Positions 5,978-14,240 of a stretch of 14,848 nt of DNA are shown here, piece by piece. Made by a program: the position numbers and the translations under genes. The DNA is from Gemmataceae bacterium. Its GTDB lineage: Bacteria > Planctomycetota > Planctomycetia > Gemmatales > Gemmataceae. The DNA lies in assembly GCA_009691815.1 (NCBI GenBank), contig SIAL01000034.1, positions 1 through 14,848 of the forward strand. Direction: 5' to 3'. Below the pieces are notes generated by a model that worked only from the letters and a program-made list of their open reading frames with translations, did no database searches and was not told where the DNA came from. The first letter of the stretch is position 1; the number at the start of each line of letters is the position of its first letter.

Positions 5978-7195
5978 ATGACGCATCGGATTCCTTTGGG
6001 TTGGTCGTTTAATGGGGTTCCGTGTGGCATCCGAGGTGCCTCCCTTGAGCTAGGGCGCCTAGATGTTGCCGTTTGGCTTAGTGACCGACCCGCGGTTGCC
6101 GCCGGGGTTTTTACCCAAAATCTGGTTTTTGCCGCCCCGGTTGCCCTTTGCCGAAAACGCCTTCCCCAAGGCCAAGGGACCCCTTTTCGGGCGGTGGTAG
6201 CCTCCTCGGGCAATGCCAATGCTTGTACTGGGGAAAGGGGCTTTGCCGACGCCCTTGAAATGACCCATCTTGTCGAAAAAACGCTTGGCTTGGAACCGGG
6301 ATCCGCCTTGGTGGCAAGCACCGGGGTAATTGGCCGATTTCTCCCCATGGAGGAGGTCCGAAGCGGCATCCAAAAGGCGTGTACCACGCTTGGGCAAGAT
6401 TCCACCCATCTGGATAATGCTTCCCGGGCCATAATGACCACCGACACCGTGCCCAAGGTAAGTAGTCGCACAGTGCGACTTGCCGATGGGGCAACCGTTG
6501 TCCTTTTGGGGATGGCCAAAGGTGCGGCAATGATCGCCCCCGACATGGCTACCATGCTTGGCTTTTTGTTCACCGACGCGCCCCTTTCTGGCACCCAGGC
6601 CATTGAAATCCTTTCCACCAATGCCAAGCGAACCTTCAACTGCCTCTCCATTGACGGTCATACCAGCACCAACGATACGGTGCTTTTGTTGGCCAACGGG
6701 GCGGCAAGGCCCGTTCAACACCTCGAAGGATCCGATTTGGAGGTTTTTGCCCAGGCGGTTCACGATGTCAGCGCGGAATTGGCGGGCATGATCGCGTCTG
6801 ATGCCGAGGGGGCGACCAAGCTGGTCTATGTCGAGGTTTTTGGGACCAAGACCGAAGGGGACGCCCGAATAATTGCCCGGGCCATAGCCAACAGCACTTT
6901 GGTGAAGACGGCCATTTATGGGGCGGATCCTAACTGGGGTCGGATTGTCTCCGCCGCGGGCTATGCGGGTGTACCTTTTGACGCTTCGAAGTTATCGCTT
7001 TGGATGGATGGACACCTTTTGTATGAAGAGAGTTCGCCGGCACCGTTCGATCCCGTGGCGATGTCGGATCATATGCGTACCAACAAAATCATTGTTTTTC
7101 GACTACAGTTGGCCGAGGGGGACAAAGGCTGTCGGCTGGCCACTTGTGATCTTACCCCTGAATATGTGCGGTTAAACTCCGACTACACCACTTAA
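5978..7195 (+). CDS. argJ: Bifunctional ornithine acetyltransferase / N-acetylglutamate synthase
   Basis: A 405-residue protein. ArgJ transfers the acetyl group from N-acetylornithine to glutamate in the cyclic arginine pathway, and some forms also use acetyl-CoA. ATG 5978 is preferred over the in-frame TTG 5909 because it has AGGCGAG upstream and gives the usual length. Hallmarks are SSGNANACTG (77-86), ASTGVIG (113-119) with the oxyanion-hole Thr-Gly, KGAAMIAPDMATML (181-194), where ArgJ cuts itself between Ala191 and Thr192 to make alpha and beta chains with Thr as nucleophile, GHTSTNDT (227-234), and the YTT terminus. GADPNWGRI lies in the beta chain. It is on the same strand as the lipoprotein gene, 93 bp downstream, and no other arginine gene is in the window. 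Confidence 0.97.
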   Translation: MTHRIPLGWSFNGVPCGIRGASLELGRLDVAVWLSDRPAVAAGVFTQNLVFAAPVALCRKRLPQGQGTPFRAVVASSGNANACTGERGFADALEMTHLVEKTLGLEPGSALVASTGVIGRFLPMEEVRSGIQKACTTLGQDSTHLDNASRAIMTTDTVPKVSSRTVRLADGATVVLLGMAKGAAMIAPDMATMLGFLFTDAPLSGTQAIEILSTNAKRTFNCLSIDGHTSTNDTVLLLANGAARPVQHLEGSDLEVFAQAVHDVSAELAGMIASDAEGATKLVYVEVFGTKTEGDARIIARAIANSTLVKTAIYGADPNWGRIVSAAGYAGVPFDASKLSLWMDGHLLYEESSPAPFDPVAMSDHMRTNKIIVFRLQLAEGDKGCRLATCDLTPEYVRLNSDYTT

Positions 7196-7202
7196 ACAAA
7201 AA

Positions 7203-7231
7203 ACCCGCCCCGGATATTCTCCGAGGCGGGT
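7203..7231 (-). terminator. Rho-independent terminator of the BBP2 barrel gene
   Basis: ACCCGCC (7203-7209) pairs with GGCGGGT (7225-7231), extended inside by CGGA/TCCG with a 5-nt loop. Read on the minus strand, the stem is followed by TTTTTTGTTT, a proper U-tract. It lies 32 bp past the barrel gene's stop; it may also stop argJ readthrough, though the plus strand lacks a T-run. Confidence 0.85.
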
Positions 7232-7263
7232 GGGCGATTCGACCGATCGAATTCCTTCCGCAT

Positions 7264-8607
7264 TTAGTAGCGGATGATGAAGTCGAGGGGCAGGGTGAAG
7301 AGACCGTGTTGACCTTGGTAAGCCCGGGCTTGGGCATAGTCATAACGAAGTTCGGTTCGGAACCAGAAACCTTCCTTGATCTTATAGGTAAGAGCTTGGG
7401 TAAAGGTGGAGTAGAGTCCGGCGTACCCGGTGCGAACACCTTTGCAGTCGTCGAAGAATTCGACGCGGGAGGTGGTGCTAAACTTGTCGTTGATGTTGTA
7501 GGTCAAGTAGTTGACAAAGCCGTACCAGTTGGCCCATTCGTCATTCAAGACATAGGTGGATCCATCACGGTTGGTTACGGTTCCCTGGAAGTTGTTGGCG
7601 AAGGAGTACATCACATCGAGTGTGTAGTTCCAGTCGTCATTGAAGTTATGGCTGTAAAGGATCTCAAATACATCATAACTGGTGAGTACCTTTAGGTTTT
7701 GATTGTAAGCTGAAGGCCCAATCATGGTATTGAATGCGATCGAGTCCTTGGCACCTTCGGTTTCGTACTTCAAACCACCTAGGTAGTTGAACTGAGCCGC
7801 AGGGCCAAAGAACACATCGGCACCCATGACGGCACCATTGTTCATGGTCCAACGATCGTTCAGCTTAGTGGTAGCCAAAACGCCCGTGTTGGTAAAGGGG
7901 TTGCTCATAAATGTAACCGCGCGAGAAACCGTTCGGTTCAAGGTCGGGTCGATCGATTCGTTGAAAATCGTCGTCCAAAACTTACCCAACTTGATCTCGG
8001 TGCCACCTTCCCCAATACCGGGAAGCCATGCATTGAGGTAACCTTGGGTCATCGGGTCGATGCCGTAGGTGTTGGGAAAACCGCCATTGGCGGTGTTTTG
8101 TCCCGCAGCGAGGTTGTTAGATGTGGTAAACCGGTAGTCCGTACCGGCAAGCGCGGTAAGGTTGAAGCCCCATTGAAATTCCTTCTTTTCATAATCGAGG
8201 AGTTTCTCCACGGTCAGCGCGGACTGCTCCATCATGAACTGGTTGCCCATATAGTTCATGGCTTGGGGCAAGTTGTTCTTGCGAACGGTTTGCCCGGTCA
8301 TGTTGGAGATGGTGTAGTTGGCCTGGGTATAACCGCGGGCACTCAAACCCCGTTCTTGAAAGGCGGATCCTTCAAGCACCTTCATCAAGAGGAGTTTGTC
8401 ACCCTTCTCTTCCGCCATCTCTTCCCCTTCCATTTTTTCCTTGAAAGGGGAGGTGGTGTTCGGGGGAACATCCTGCCTAACGGAATAAATTGTTCCAAGA
8501 GGCGGGACCTCCGGAATGGTTAAAGGAGCCAATCTGGCGGGTGATCCAACAGGTTGAGCGGCTTGCCCAACAACCATCAAACCCGACATAAGCCACGAAG
8601 TTATCAT
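7264..8607 (-). CDS. BBP2-family outer-membrane beta-barrel protein
   Basis: A 447-residue protein. ATG 8607 is chosen because AGGAGGT (8612-8618) lies 4 nt upstream and the N-terminus is then a signal peptide (MITSWLMSGLMVVGQAAQ). The upstream in-frame start would bury this site. The segment GTEIKLGKFWTTIFNE followed by SNPFTNTGVLATT matches the conserved middle of BBP2-like barrels (GxFxTxxGxE, then PFTHTG). The second half alternates aromatic and polar residues in strands, such as WNYTLDVMYSF and FWFRTELRYDYAQ, ending with PLDFIIRY. Residues 50-95 are charged and low in hydrophobics, a likely periplasmic segment. A porin-like role is expected; the solute is unknown. Confidence 0.8.
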   Translation of the reverse strand: MITSWLMSGLMVVGQAAQPVGSPARLAPLTIPEVPPLGTIYSVRQDVPPNTTSPFKEKMEGEEMAEEKGDKLLLMKVLEGSAFQERGLSARGYTQANYTISNMTGQTVRKNNLPQAMNYMGNQFMMEQSALTVEKLLDYEKKEFQWGFNLTALAGTDYRFTTSNNLAAGQNTANGGFPNTYGIDPMTQGYLNAWLPGIGEGGTEIKLGKFWTTIFNESIDPTLNRTVSRAVTFMSNPFTNTGVLATTKLNDRWTMNNGAVMGADVFFGPAAQFNYLGGLKYETEGAKDSIAFNTMIGPSAYNQNLKVLTSYDVFEILYSHNFNDDWNYTLDVMYSFANNFQGTVTNRDGSTYVLNDEWANWYGFVNYLTYNINDKFSTTSRVEFFDDCKGVRTGYAGLYSTFTQALTYKIKEGFWFRTELRYDYAQARAYQGQHGLFTLPLDFIIRY

Positions 8608-8611
8608 GGGG

Positions 8612-8618
8612 ACCTCCT
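8612..8618 (-). promoter_or_regulatory. Strong ribosome binding site deciding the BBP2 start
   Basis: AGGAGGT on the minus strand, 4 nt before ATG 8607. It is a perfect anti-Shine-Dalgarno match and fixes the start. Confidence 0.85.
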
Positions 8619-8675
8619 GTCCCAAAATTCCATGCAAAACCAATGTTTAGACCAATCACGATCGGGAGAAATTGT

Positions 8676-8690
8676 GGTCAATCATTGACC
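8676..8690. promoter_or_regulatory. Perfect 7-1-7 palindrome, candidate operator
   Basis: GGTCAAT-C-ATTGACC is a perfect 15-nt inverted repeat 68 nt upstream of the BBP2 start. It contains TTGACC, which could serve as a -35 element on the minus strand, so a bound regulator would block or aid the promoter. The arrangement is that of Fur-family or other dimeric regulators, but the half-site matches no regulator I can name. No clean -10 is visible at the right spacing. Confidence 0.5.
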
Positions 8691-8821
8691 GAGGCATCCA
8701 TGCCCTGGCTGTCTTTGAAATCGTCACCTTGTCAAATCGAGTCGAAGGAAATGCACAGATTTTCGTTTCGTTACTTGTAGATCTGTCGGCAATTTCGGCA
8801 CAACCTGTTTCAAACCAAATA

Positions 8822-8857
8822 AAGCAACCCGCGGAGGGGAAATTCTGCGGGTTGCTT
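8822..8857 (-). terminator. Rho-independent terminator of the YYEPV gene
   Basis: AAGCAACCCGC (8822-8832) pairs perfectly over 11 bp with GCGGGTTGCTT (8847-8857), loop 14 nt. On the minus strand it is followed by TATTTGG. It lies 23 bp after the stop at 8881. The rest of 8619-8880 holds no gene, only the palindrome at 8676-8690. Confidence 0.8.
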
Positions 8858-8880
8858 GGATTTTCGTTAAAGTTCGACAA

Positions 8881-9933
8881 CTATTGAGCCAAGGCCACCG
8901 TGGTTAAGGCGCCCCGAACCTCGATGTTTTGCACAAATACGGGGCGGCCATTGCCGTTTTCCGCATACACCGCATAGGTGCCTGAAGCCAACCGAATATT
9001 GAAGCGACCCGCTTGATTGCTTCGAGTCTCCTCGGAGAAAAGCTCCGAAGAGGTCGGAATGAAGACAACCCGACTGTTGGCGGAATGGACCGAGCCGTTG
9101 AGCTGGGTATATTCCCGACCACGCGAGGTCAGTCGACTGAAATCGGTCGGGCGAACGGGTTGGGCCGGTGCCGGAGGAGTAACCACCTGGGGAGCGGCAA
9201 GAAGAACCCTTGGGAAATCGGTGGAGGTTACCCGACCAGAAACGGGGGCAATTCCGTTACCCGAAGCCGGTGCGGCTCCGGTGGGGCTTGGGGCAAGTCG
9301 TTGTTCATTGACTCCGGGAGGGGACAAAGCGGGGGTCGGAGTGGCACAGGGGGCTTGGGGAATAAAAGCCGGGGCACCCAAAGAGGGGGCCAAAATGGGA
9401 GATCCCACGGTGGTTGTGGTGGTGGTTTGGGTACAGGTGGTGACTGGTTCGTAATAAAAGGCTTGGCGATAACCTGTCATGGGTTGGTACCCGACTTTTT
9501 CAACATAGGTGGTCACCGGCTTTAAGGCGGTTCGAAGCTGGTAGCTTGTTTCCGGCGTGGCCACCTGCTTTTGGCTACACGAGCAAGGGTCGTAAAAGCA
9601 GCTATATCGGTAGGTGGTGACCGGTTCGTAATAGTAGCTGGTTTGGGTGGCGACAACGGGTTCGTAATAGGTTTTGCGTTCGTAGCTTGTGACCGGTTCG
9701 TAATACGACCGTTGAACATACTGGGTGTTGCAAGTGTTGCAGGGACTAATCGGGGTGCCCACGGCAGGACCGGCCACTACAGGTGCGTAGTTCGAGGTGG
9801 TTGTGGTTGGTTTGTTTCGACGGAAAAGGCAAGTGGTTTGAAACGAGGAGTTCCAAGCGGCCTGAAGGGTAGAAGTTTCAAGCGAAACCAGGGCCAAGAG
9901 AGCCAAACCAAAAAGCAAGGTCATGCGAACCAT
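8881..9933 (-). CDS. Secreted YYEPV-repeat protein with C-terminal regulatory-like beta domain
   Basis: A 350-residue protein. ATG 9933 is chosen because GTAGGAGGAG (9941-9950) lies 7 nt upstream and the N-terminus becomes a signal peptide ending LQAAW. The first third after cleavage is Tyr/Thr/Cys-rich with degenerate repeats: SYYEPVTSYERK, TYYEPVVATQ, YYYEPVTTYR, CFYDPCSCSQK, FYYEPVTT. Cys pairs (PCNTCN, DPCSCS) could form disulfides. A Pro/Ala-rich linker follows. The last 80 residues (LNGSVHSANSRVVFIP, NQAGRFNIRLASGTYAVYAE) resemble a carboxypeptidase-regulatory beta-sandwich. Proteins with YYEPVTxY repeats are common in planctomycetes and have no established function; a cell-surface or wall-associated role is inferred. 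Confidence 0.7.
   Translation of the reverse strand: MVRMTLLFGLALLALVSLETSTLQAAWNSSFQTTCLFRRNKPTTTTSNYAPVVAGPAVGTPISPCNTCNTQYVQRSYYEPVTSYERKTYYEPVVATQTSYYYEPVTTYRYSCFYDPCSCSQKQVATPETSYQLRTALKPVTTYVEKVGYQPMTGYRQAFYYEPVTTCTQTTTTTTVGSPILAPSLGAPAFIPQAPCATPTPALSPPGVNEQRLAPSPTGAAPASGNGIAPVSGRVTSTDFPRVLLAAPQVVTPPAPAQPVRPTDFSRLTSRGREYTQLNGSVHSANSRVVFIPTSSELFSEETRSNQAGRFNIRLASGTYAVYAENGNGRPVFVQNIEVRGALTTVALAQ
9441..9720 (-). repeat. Degenerate repeats encoding YYEPV units
   Basis: The plus-strand motif GACCGGTTCGTAATA, or a near form of it, occurs four times (about 9442-9456, 9619-9633, 9653-9668 and 9691-9705). Each copy encodes YYEPVT on the minus strand. Unequal spacing shows the units have diverged and been reshuffled. 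Confidence 0.75.
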
Positions 9934-10130
9934 GGGAATACTCCTCCTACACCAAGGCAAAGGGTCCGGCGCTTCCGGGCCTCCTTCCATGGTACGCACC
10001 GATCCCTGGCGCAAAACTAAAGAAAATCCACGAATCAACCAAAAAGGCGCGGGATTCCCCTCCCCTTTATCCTCAAATAAGTCAAATCCCAACTCAAGAG
10101 AAAGCAAACAAATTGGCGGTTTTATTGCAT

Positions 10131-10155
10131 CGTGCCTCCCGTTAAAGGCGGCACG
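10131..10155. repeat. Inverted repeat downstream of tpx
   Basis: CGTGCC (10131-10136) and GGCACG (10150-10155) flank 13 nt, 38 bp after the tpx stop. It could end the tpx mRNA, but no U-run follows on the minus strand. The rest of 9951-10192 shows no gene; it must hold the promoter of the YYEPV gene, though I see no clear -35/-10 pair. Confidence 0.25.
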
Positions 10156-10192
10156 ACCGGTGTAGACAAACCCATCGTGGGCAAAAAAGGGT

Positions 10193-10708
10193 TTAGGAAA
10201 GCGCTTTGAGGGCAGCTAGGGCCTTGTCATAGTCGGGATGAGTGGTCACCTCGGCGACATACTCGGCGTGGACGATGATGCCCTCGGCATTCACCACAAA
10301 CACCGCCCTGGTGAGCAGCGGCAAGGGGAGCCCTTCGATGAGCACGCCATAGCCTTTGCCAAAACTGTGGTTGTGGCAATCTGAAAGGGTGGTTTGGTGT
10401 TTAATGCCCTCGGCGGTGCAGAATCGTTTTTGAGCAAAGGGGATGTCGAGGCTAAAGGTATAGGCGGCAACCTTATCACCCAAGGCGGCGATTTCAGTGT
10501 CGAACCGATGGGTTTGTTGGTTGCAAACCCCAGTGTCCAATGACGGCACCACACTAAAAAGGCGTGGTTTGGCAGGGGTTTGGGCCAAAGTAACAGGGTC
10601 CAATCCATTCAAGCAGGTAAAATCAGGGGCTTTATCGCCGGCCTTCAGTTCGGGACCGATGAGGTGAATGGGGTTGGCTTTGAAGGTGACCGCGTTTTCT
10701 CGCTTCAT
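10193..10708 (-). CDS. tpx: Thiol peroxidase (atypical 2-Cys peroxiredoxin)
   Basis: A 171-residue protein, the normal length for Tpx. The enzyme reduces hydroperoxides, with preference for alkyl peroxides, using thioredoxin in the cytoplasm. SLDTGVC (56-62) supplies Thr59 and the peroxidatic Cys62. Cys97 in FAQKRFC is in the position of the resolving Cys (the family pair is near 61 and 95). Arg134 in LTRAVFVV is the catalytic Arg. The N-terminal VTFKANPIHLIG and KAGDKAPDF are typical of Tpx. Cys32 and Cys111 are additional and have no known role. The gene lies 65 bp downstream of the sulfotransferase on the same strand; separate transcription is possible. No peroxide-sensor site is recognisable. 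Confidence 0.95.
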   Translation of the reverse strand: MKRENAVTFKANPIHLIGPELKAGDKAPDFTCLNGLDPVTLAQTPAKPRLFSVVPSLDTGVCNQQTHRFDTEIAALGDKVAAYTFSLDIPFAQKRFCTAEGIKHQTTLSDCHNHSFGKGYGVLIEGLPLPLLTRAVFVVNAEGIIVHAEYVAEVTTHPDYDKALAALKALS

Positions 10709-10773
10709 GACGAAACTCTATGGGTTTAGTAGGGGCCCCGAAAAGAAGCCCACAATTACCTTTTTAGGAAGAC

Positions 10774-11928
10774 TCAGGCCAAGGATTGTGAAGATTCTCT
10801 TAAAGGATAGCCCTGTTTGGTAATCACATCGCCCCAAAGTCGGGTAATGTCGGCTTCGAGGGTTTTCTCTAAAGGCTTGTATTGATTGGTCTGGTAGCTT
10901 ATGTGGCTATCTAGATAATTTTGTAGGGAATTGCGAATCTTTGCAAAATCTCCCAGTTGAAGTTGACTATAAATCTTTTCCAGCTGGACCATTGGTTCCG
11001 CCACCAAAGCCTCATATTTGATCTCGACAAAGCGGTCCGGATTTAAATGGGGCCTCGCCTCATCGAGCACTTTGTGCATTCGGACAAAGGTATTGAACAC
11101 TCTGTCTTCTAGGCCCTCAAACCGGGGAACCTGAACCCCGTGGGTCATTTGCAGAGTCTTCCACAAATTCACGGTCGAGGGAAACACCACATAGGGATCC
11201 CGCAAAATGTGAATGAACCGGGCTCGCGGAAAAAGTTTGAGCAGGTGCTTTACACGGAAAGTATGCGGGGGGGATTTGAGAACCAATCGACGAGAATCTT
11301 TCCACGAGATCTCTCGCAAAAACCGCAAAAACCCACGGTTCCACCGAGCTCGGGATTTCGGGCTCAATTTGTCCAGCTCGAACGCTTCATCATCGGTTGG
11401 CGCGTTGTTGGGAAACGCAATGGAAAGATAAGGCGACGGAAGCCCCAACAGAGCCAAGGCGAATTCGTCCTCTTGCGGGAGGTCCCAGTTGCTGGCCATG
11501 TTATCCATGGGCCGTCGGGATGGCACTAGGCAATTGAGTAGTCGCTTGAATATGGGGGCCGAAACGATGGTGTGGTTGGGCGTCATACACTGGAGCGTGG
11601 TTGCCGACTTGTGGGCTGGATCGAGTATCAGCAACTCATGCAGCAGGGTTGTTCCCGTCCGCCAATGGCCCAAGATGAAAACCGGATCATGTTCGAGAGG
11701 CGTCTTGCCCGGTTTTCCCCTTGTAAGGAAGTTTTTGATGAACCCAAGGAGGGTGTTCATCAGGGTGGTGTGGGTGAGAACAATAGCGATGGGGAGCAGT
11801 TTGAGAGAAACGCTAAAGCGATTTTTGAGCAAAAGCCGCCACCATGCGAAGGCGCTGCAACCCTGCCAGATGCGTGGAGTCCATTCCCGGGGGGGATTGA
11901 TGAGTGTTTTTTTGTCCGCTTTTGCCAC
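10774..11928 (-). CDS. PAPS-dependent sulfotransferase family protein
   Basis: A 384-residue protein starting at GTG 11928; the ribosome site is poor (GGTGGTGAA). The 5'-phosphosulfate-binding loop is FILGHWRTGTTLLHELL (84-100; core GHWRTGTT 87-94), a variant of the usual PxSGTT loop with Arg and Thr. The 3'-phosphate site is RFIHILRDPYVVFPSTVNLW, with Arg243 and Ser251. LKSPPHTFR (217-225) is the conserved KxPxH segment of Sulfotransfer_3 enzymes. Residues 25-65 contain a hydrophobic patch, perhaps a membrane-associated helix. Acceptors in this broad family are sugars, lipids or peptides and cannot be told from sequence. The gene follows the flippase-like gene by 59 bp, which would suit a lipid-linked or surface substrate. 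Confidence 0.85.
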   Translation of the reverse strand: MAKADKKTLINPPREWTPRIWQGCSAFAWWRLLLKNRFSVSLKLLPIAIVLTHTTLMNTLLGFIKNFLTRGKPGKTPLEHDPVFILGHWRTGTTLLHELLILDPAHKSATTLQCMTPNHTIVSAPIFKRLLNCLVPSRRPMDNMASNWDLPQEDEFALALLGLPSPYLSIAFPNNAPTDDEAFELDKLSPKSRARWNRGFLRFLREISWKDSRRLVLKSPPHTFRVKHLLKLFPRARFIHILRDPYVVFPSTVNLWKTLQMTHGVQVPRFEGLEDRVFNTFVRMHKVLDEARPHLNPDRFVEIKYEALVAEPMVQLEKIYSQLQLGDFAKIRNSLQNYLDSHISYQTNQYKPLEKTLEADITRLWGDVITKQGYPLRESSQSLA

Positions 11929-11987
11929 GCTTCACCACCATGCCGGGCAAGGTTTTTCCTTGCCGAAACGAATTATCTTTTGCTATT

Positions 11988-13085
11988 TTAGGAATTGACG
12001 CTGGCAGGCTCAACCGACTCCAAATTCGACTTGGGAGCCGTTAGGGAATCCGGGTGTTTCGCCGCCTCTTTCATGTCTTTTGATGTCATATAAACGCCAA
12101 AGCAACATCCCGCCACCAACCAAACCACCAAGCGGTTCAACAGGGTTGCGGTTACTCCTAAACTCTCATTGGCCCCAAACCAGCCAAAAAGGAGCCCAAA
12201 ACCTAGCTCCGCAATCCCGGCACCCCCCGGAAACAGCGGAATGGCCATTATGACCAACCCTACCGGAAGGATGAGAAACATTTGCGACAAGGCGGGGGCA
12301 GGCGTGGTTTCATCGGAAACCGTCATGGTGATGCAGTAAAAACCCAGCACCATGACCGTTTGCCCTATCCAAGAAATGCTCAACGCCCGCACCACTACCC
12401 AAGGCTGCATCCGATAGGCATGGACGGAAAGCCAAAAATGGGCGGCGGCCTCGCCGACCCCCCGAGGAAACCATCGCCTAAGGCGTGAAGCAAATTTTTC
12501 CACCCGGACATCGGGCAACCAACCCAAGAGCCACCAGCCGAAAAAAGTGGCTCCGCCAAGAATCCATGCGGCCTTGACGACCAACCCCGGCTTGCCATCC
12601 AACCCACCCATCAATCCATCGTTAAGCCAGTAAATCAGCCCCAATAGGCCAACAATCAGGAACAGGTTGGTTAAAGCAATCAGCCGGTCCATTATCACAG
12701 ATGCCACCGCCCGAGTTTTCCCCAAGGGGGACCGGCGAGCGAGGACGGTCGCTTTCACCAAGTCGCCACCCACCGCGCCGGGCAGAACGACCGAGGCATA
12801 AAACCCGGCCAATCCCAAGCGGATCGCATCCCGTAAAGGGCAAACAAGGTTTAGGGCGATAACAAGGCCATGCCACCGAACAAGCGTTAAGAAAAGTGCA
12901 ACAACCTGGCAAACCACAGCCCCTGCGAACCAACTCCACCCGAAGGCTTCGCCCTCGACCCAGTGGCGTTGCCAGATTCCTTTTAAGCCAACCCCTGTGC
13001 CAGGATTCCAATGGGAAACCACCACCCAAGACAACAGCCCAAAGGCCAATACATACTTGAAAATGTGGAACAGTTTACTTGCCAT
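11988..13085 (-). CDS. Flippase-like membrane protein (LPG-synthase TM / UPF0104 family)
   Basis: A 365-residue protein from ATG 13085; an in-frame TTG two codons earlier is less likely. About eight hydrophobic segments are visible, and the protein has no large soluble domain, so it lacks the catalytic part of MprF. Family marks are VRWHGLVIAL near the second helix, the loop VVLPGAVGGDLVKA, the MDR in ASVIMDRLIALTN, and the late PLFPGGAGIAELGF. Such proteins are proposed to move or bind lipid substrates, including dolichol- or undecaprenyl-linked sugars. The charged C-terminal tail after SKDMKEA is unusual in composition but not conserved in any way I recognise. It probably forms one unit with the sulfotransferase downstream. 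Confidence 0.85.
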   Translation of the reverse strand: MASKLFHIFKYVLAFGLLSWVVVSHWNPGTGVGLKGIWQRHWVEGEAFGWSWFAGAVVCQVVALFLTLVRWHGLVIALNLVCPLRDAIRLGLAGFYASVVLPGAVGGDLVKATVLARRSPLGKTRAVASVIMDRLIALTNLFLIVGLLGLIYWLNDGLMGGLDGKPGLVVKAAWILGGATFFGWWLLGWLPDVRVEKFASRLRRWFPRGVGEAAAHFWLSVHAYRMQPWVVVRALSISWIGQTVMVLGFYCITMTVSDETTPAPALSQMFLILPVGLVIMAIPLFPGGAGIAELGFGLLFGWFGANESLGVTATLLNRLVVWLVAGCCFGVYMTSKDMKEAAKHPDSLTAPKSNLESVEPASVNS

Positions 13086-13201
13086 GCCCAATAAGTCCCG
13101 TCCATGGATTGGGAAAATCCTTTAGCTTGGATTCTTGTCCGTTTTCCTCTTTGTAGGCAATAGGATCCGATAGACGCTGGCTAAATCCTCGATGGGCCGG
13201 T

Positions 13202-14194
13202 TTAGTCCTGAATCACCTCGCCACCTTGGTTGGTCCCCATGGCCTGCCAGGTTGGTCGGCTAATGGAATTGGAAATAAACCGAACGGACCCATCCATAAA
13301 GAGGCTGTTGACCCCACCGGTATGGTAGCTTCTGCTAGTAATGGCGGCATAGGTAGGAAGGGTGGCGGAGCGCCCCTCGCGGCTGGAGGTGAAATCCGTG
13401 TCATAGAGGATGCCACCGTTGGTGTAAGGGACCTTGGTGTTGGGAGTAAAGGTGGTCGTGAATCCGCTGTGATGGACCCGGGCATCCACCCATTCGGTAT
13501 GGCCCGAATCGGTTTTGAAGTTGCCTTGGCTAAAACTGGCGATGGCGTCCGGGGTGGCGGGCATGGCTGTACCCAAGGTAGCGGGACTACCTCCGTCACG
13601 AAGGTAGGGGGTAAAGGCCTTTACCTCGGAAAGTCCTAGGGTTTGGCTAGAACCATCAAGGATATCCGCCATTCGGTTGCGGTGGTTTGGACGAAACATA
13701 CCCGTCCCCATCCCGGGATTTTGGGGTGAAAACACCATCCAGGTACCGGCATTGGCAACATAATTGCCTGGATAATAAATAAGGCCACCGTCGATCCTTT
13801 CGCGGGCGTTGATTTCGCTTGGGCAAATCAGGGTGGGAATACGGAATCGGGTAACAGCGGCATTGGCGGGATCGCTGTAAGGAAGGGCGAAGTTGGCCAT
13901 TTTCTGCAAGTTTTCTTGTTCCACAAAAGGCAACAACCGCGCCGTCATACTCCAGGACACACCGACTCCCGCCTGAGGGTAATCTCCCAAGCTTGGGAAA
14001 TTGCCCGTGGTGGATTCGTAGCCATGCAGAGCCAAGCCCCATTGCTTGAGGTTGTTTTGGCAGCTCATTCGGTTGGCTGCCTCCCGGACCTTTTGGACCG
14101 CGGGCAAAAGCAAACCGGTAAGCACGGTTATGATAGCAATGACCACAAGCAACTCAATGAGGGTGAAAGCCTCCCTTTTGCGTGAAATCAACAT
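13202..14194 (-). CDS. DUF1559 pseudopilin-like protein
   Basis: A 330-residue protein. GGAGG nine nt upstream of ATG 14194 supports the start. The N-terminus is a class III prepilin signal: RKREA|FTLIELLVVIAIITVL, with cleavage expected between Ala9 and Phe10; most relatives have Gly before the cut. PAVQKVREAANRMSCQNNLKQ (31-51) and LHGYESTTGNFP are the DUF1559 signature, and the C-terminal FMDGSVRFIS (the H-x-G-G...DGSV region) closes the domain. DUF1559 proteins are greatly expanded in planctomycetes and are thought to be exported or pseudopilus-like; the role of any one is not established. A prepilin peptidase must act on it but is not in this window. A palindrome at 14255-14269 may control it. 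Confidence 0.92.
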   Translation of the reverse strand: MLISRKREAFTLIELLVVIAIITVLTGLLLPAVQKVREAANRMSCQNNLKQWGLALHGYESTTGNFPSLGDYPQAGVGVSWSMTARLLPFVEQENLQKMANFALPYSDPANAAVTRFRIPTLICPSEINARERIDGGLIYYPGNYVANAGTWMVFSPQNPGMGTGMFRPNHRNRMADILDGSSQTLGLSEVKAFTPYLRDGGSPATLGTAMPATPDAIASFSQGNFKTDSGHTEWVDARVHHSGFTTTFTPNTKVPYTNGGILYDTDFTSSREGRSATLPTYAAITSRSYHTGGVNSLFMDGSVRFISNSISRPTWQAMGTNQGGEVIQD

Positions 14195-14240
14195 AAACCC
14201 AAAACCTCCAAGGAAAACGAACTATCTAACCTGGGCGCCT

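Noticed and set aside
5965..6763. Two long minus-strand frames opposite argJ
   Set aside because: argJ is certain on the plus strand; the antisense frames are Arg/Gly/Pro-rich and show no domain.
8656..8880. Small minus- and plus-strand frames between the barrel and YYEPV genes
   Set aside because: They cover a terminator stem and a palindrome, have no ribosome site, and match no family.
9013..9525. 170-codon plus-strand frame opposite the YYEPV gene
   Set aside because: Its Gly/Arg-rich composition is what antisense of a Pro/Thr-rich gene gives; the minus gene has a signal peptide and a strong ribosome site.
9441..9720. Spaced repeats considered as a CRISPR array
   Set aside because: The units are degenerate, unevenly spaced and lie in frame inside a gene; they encode YYEPV protein repeats.
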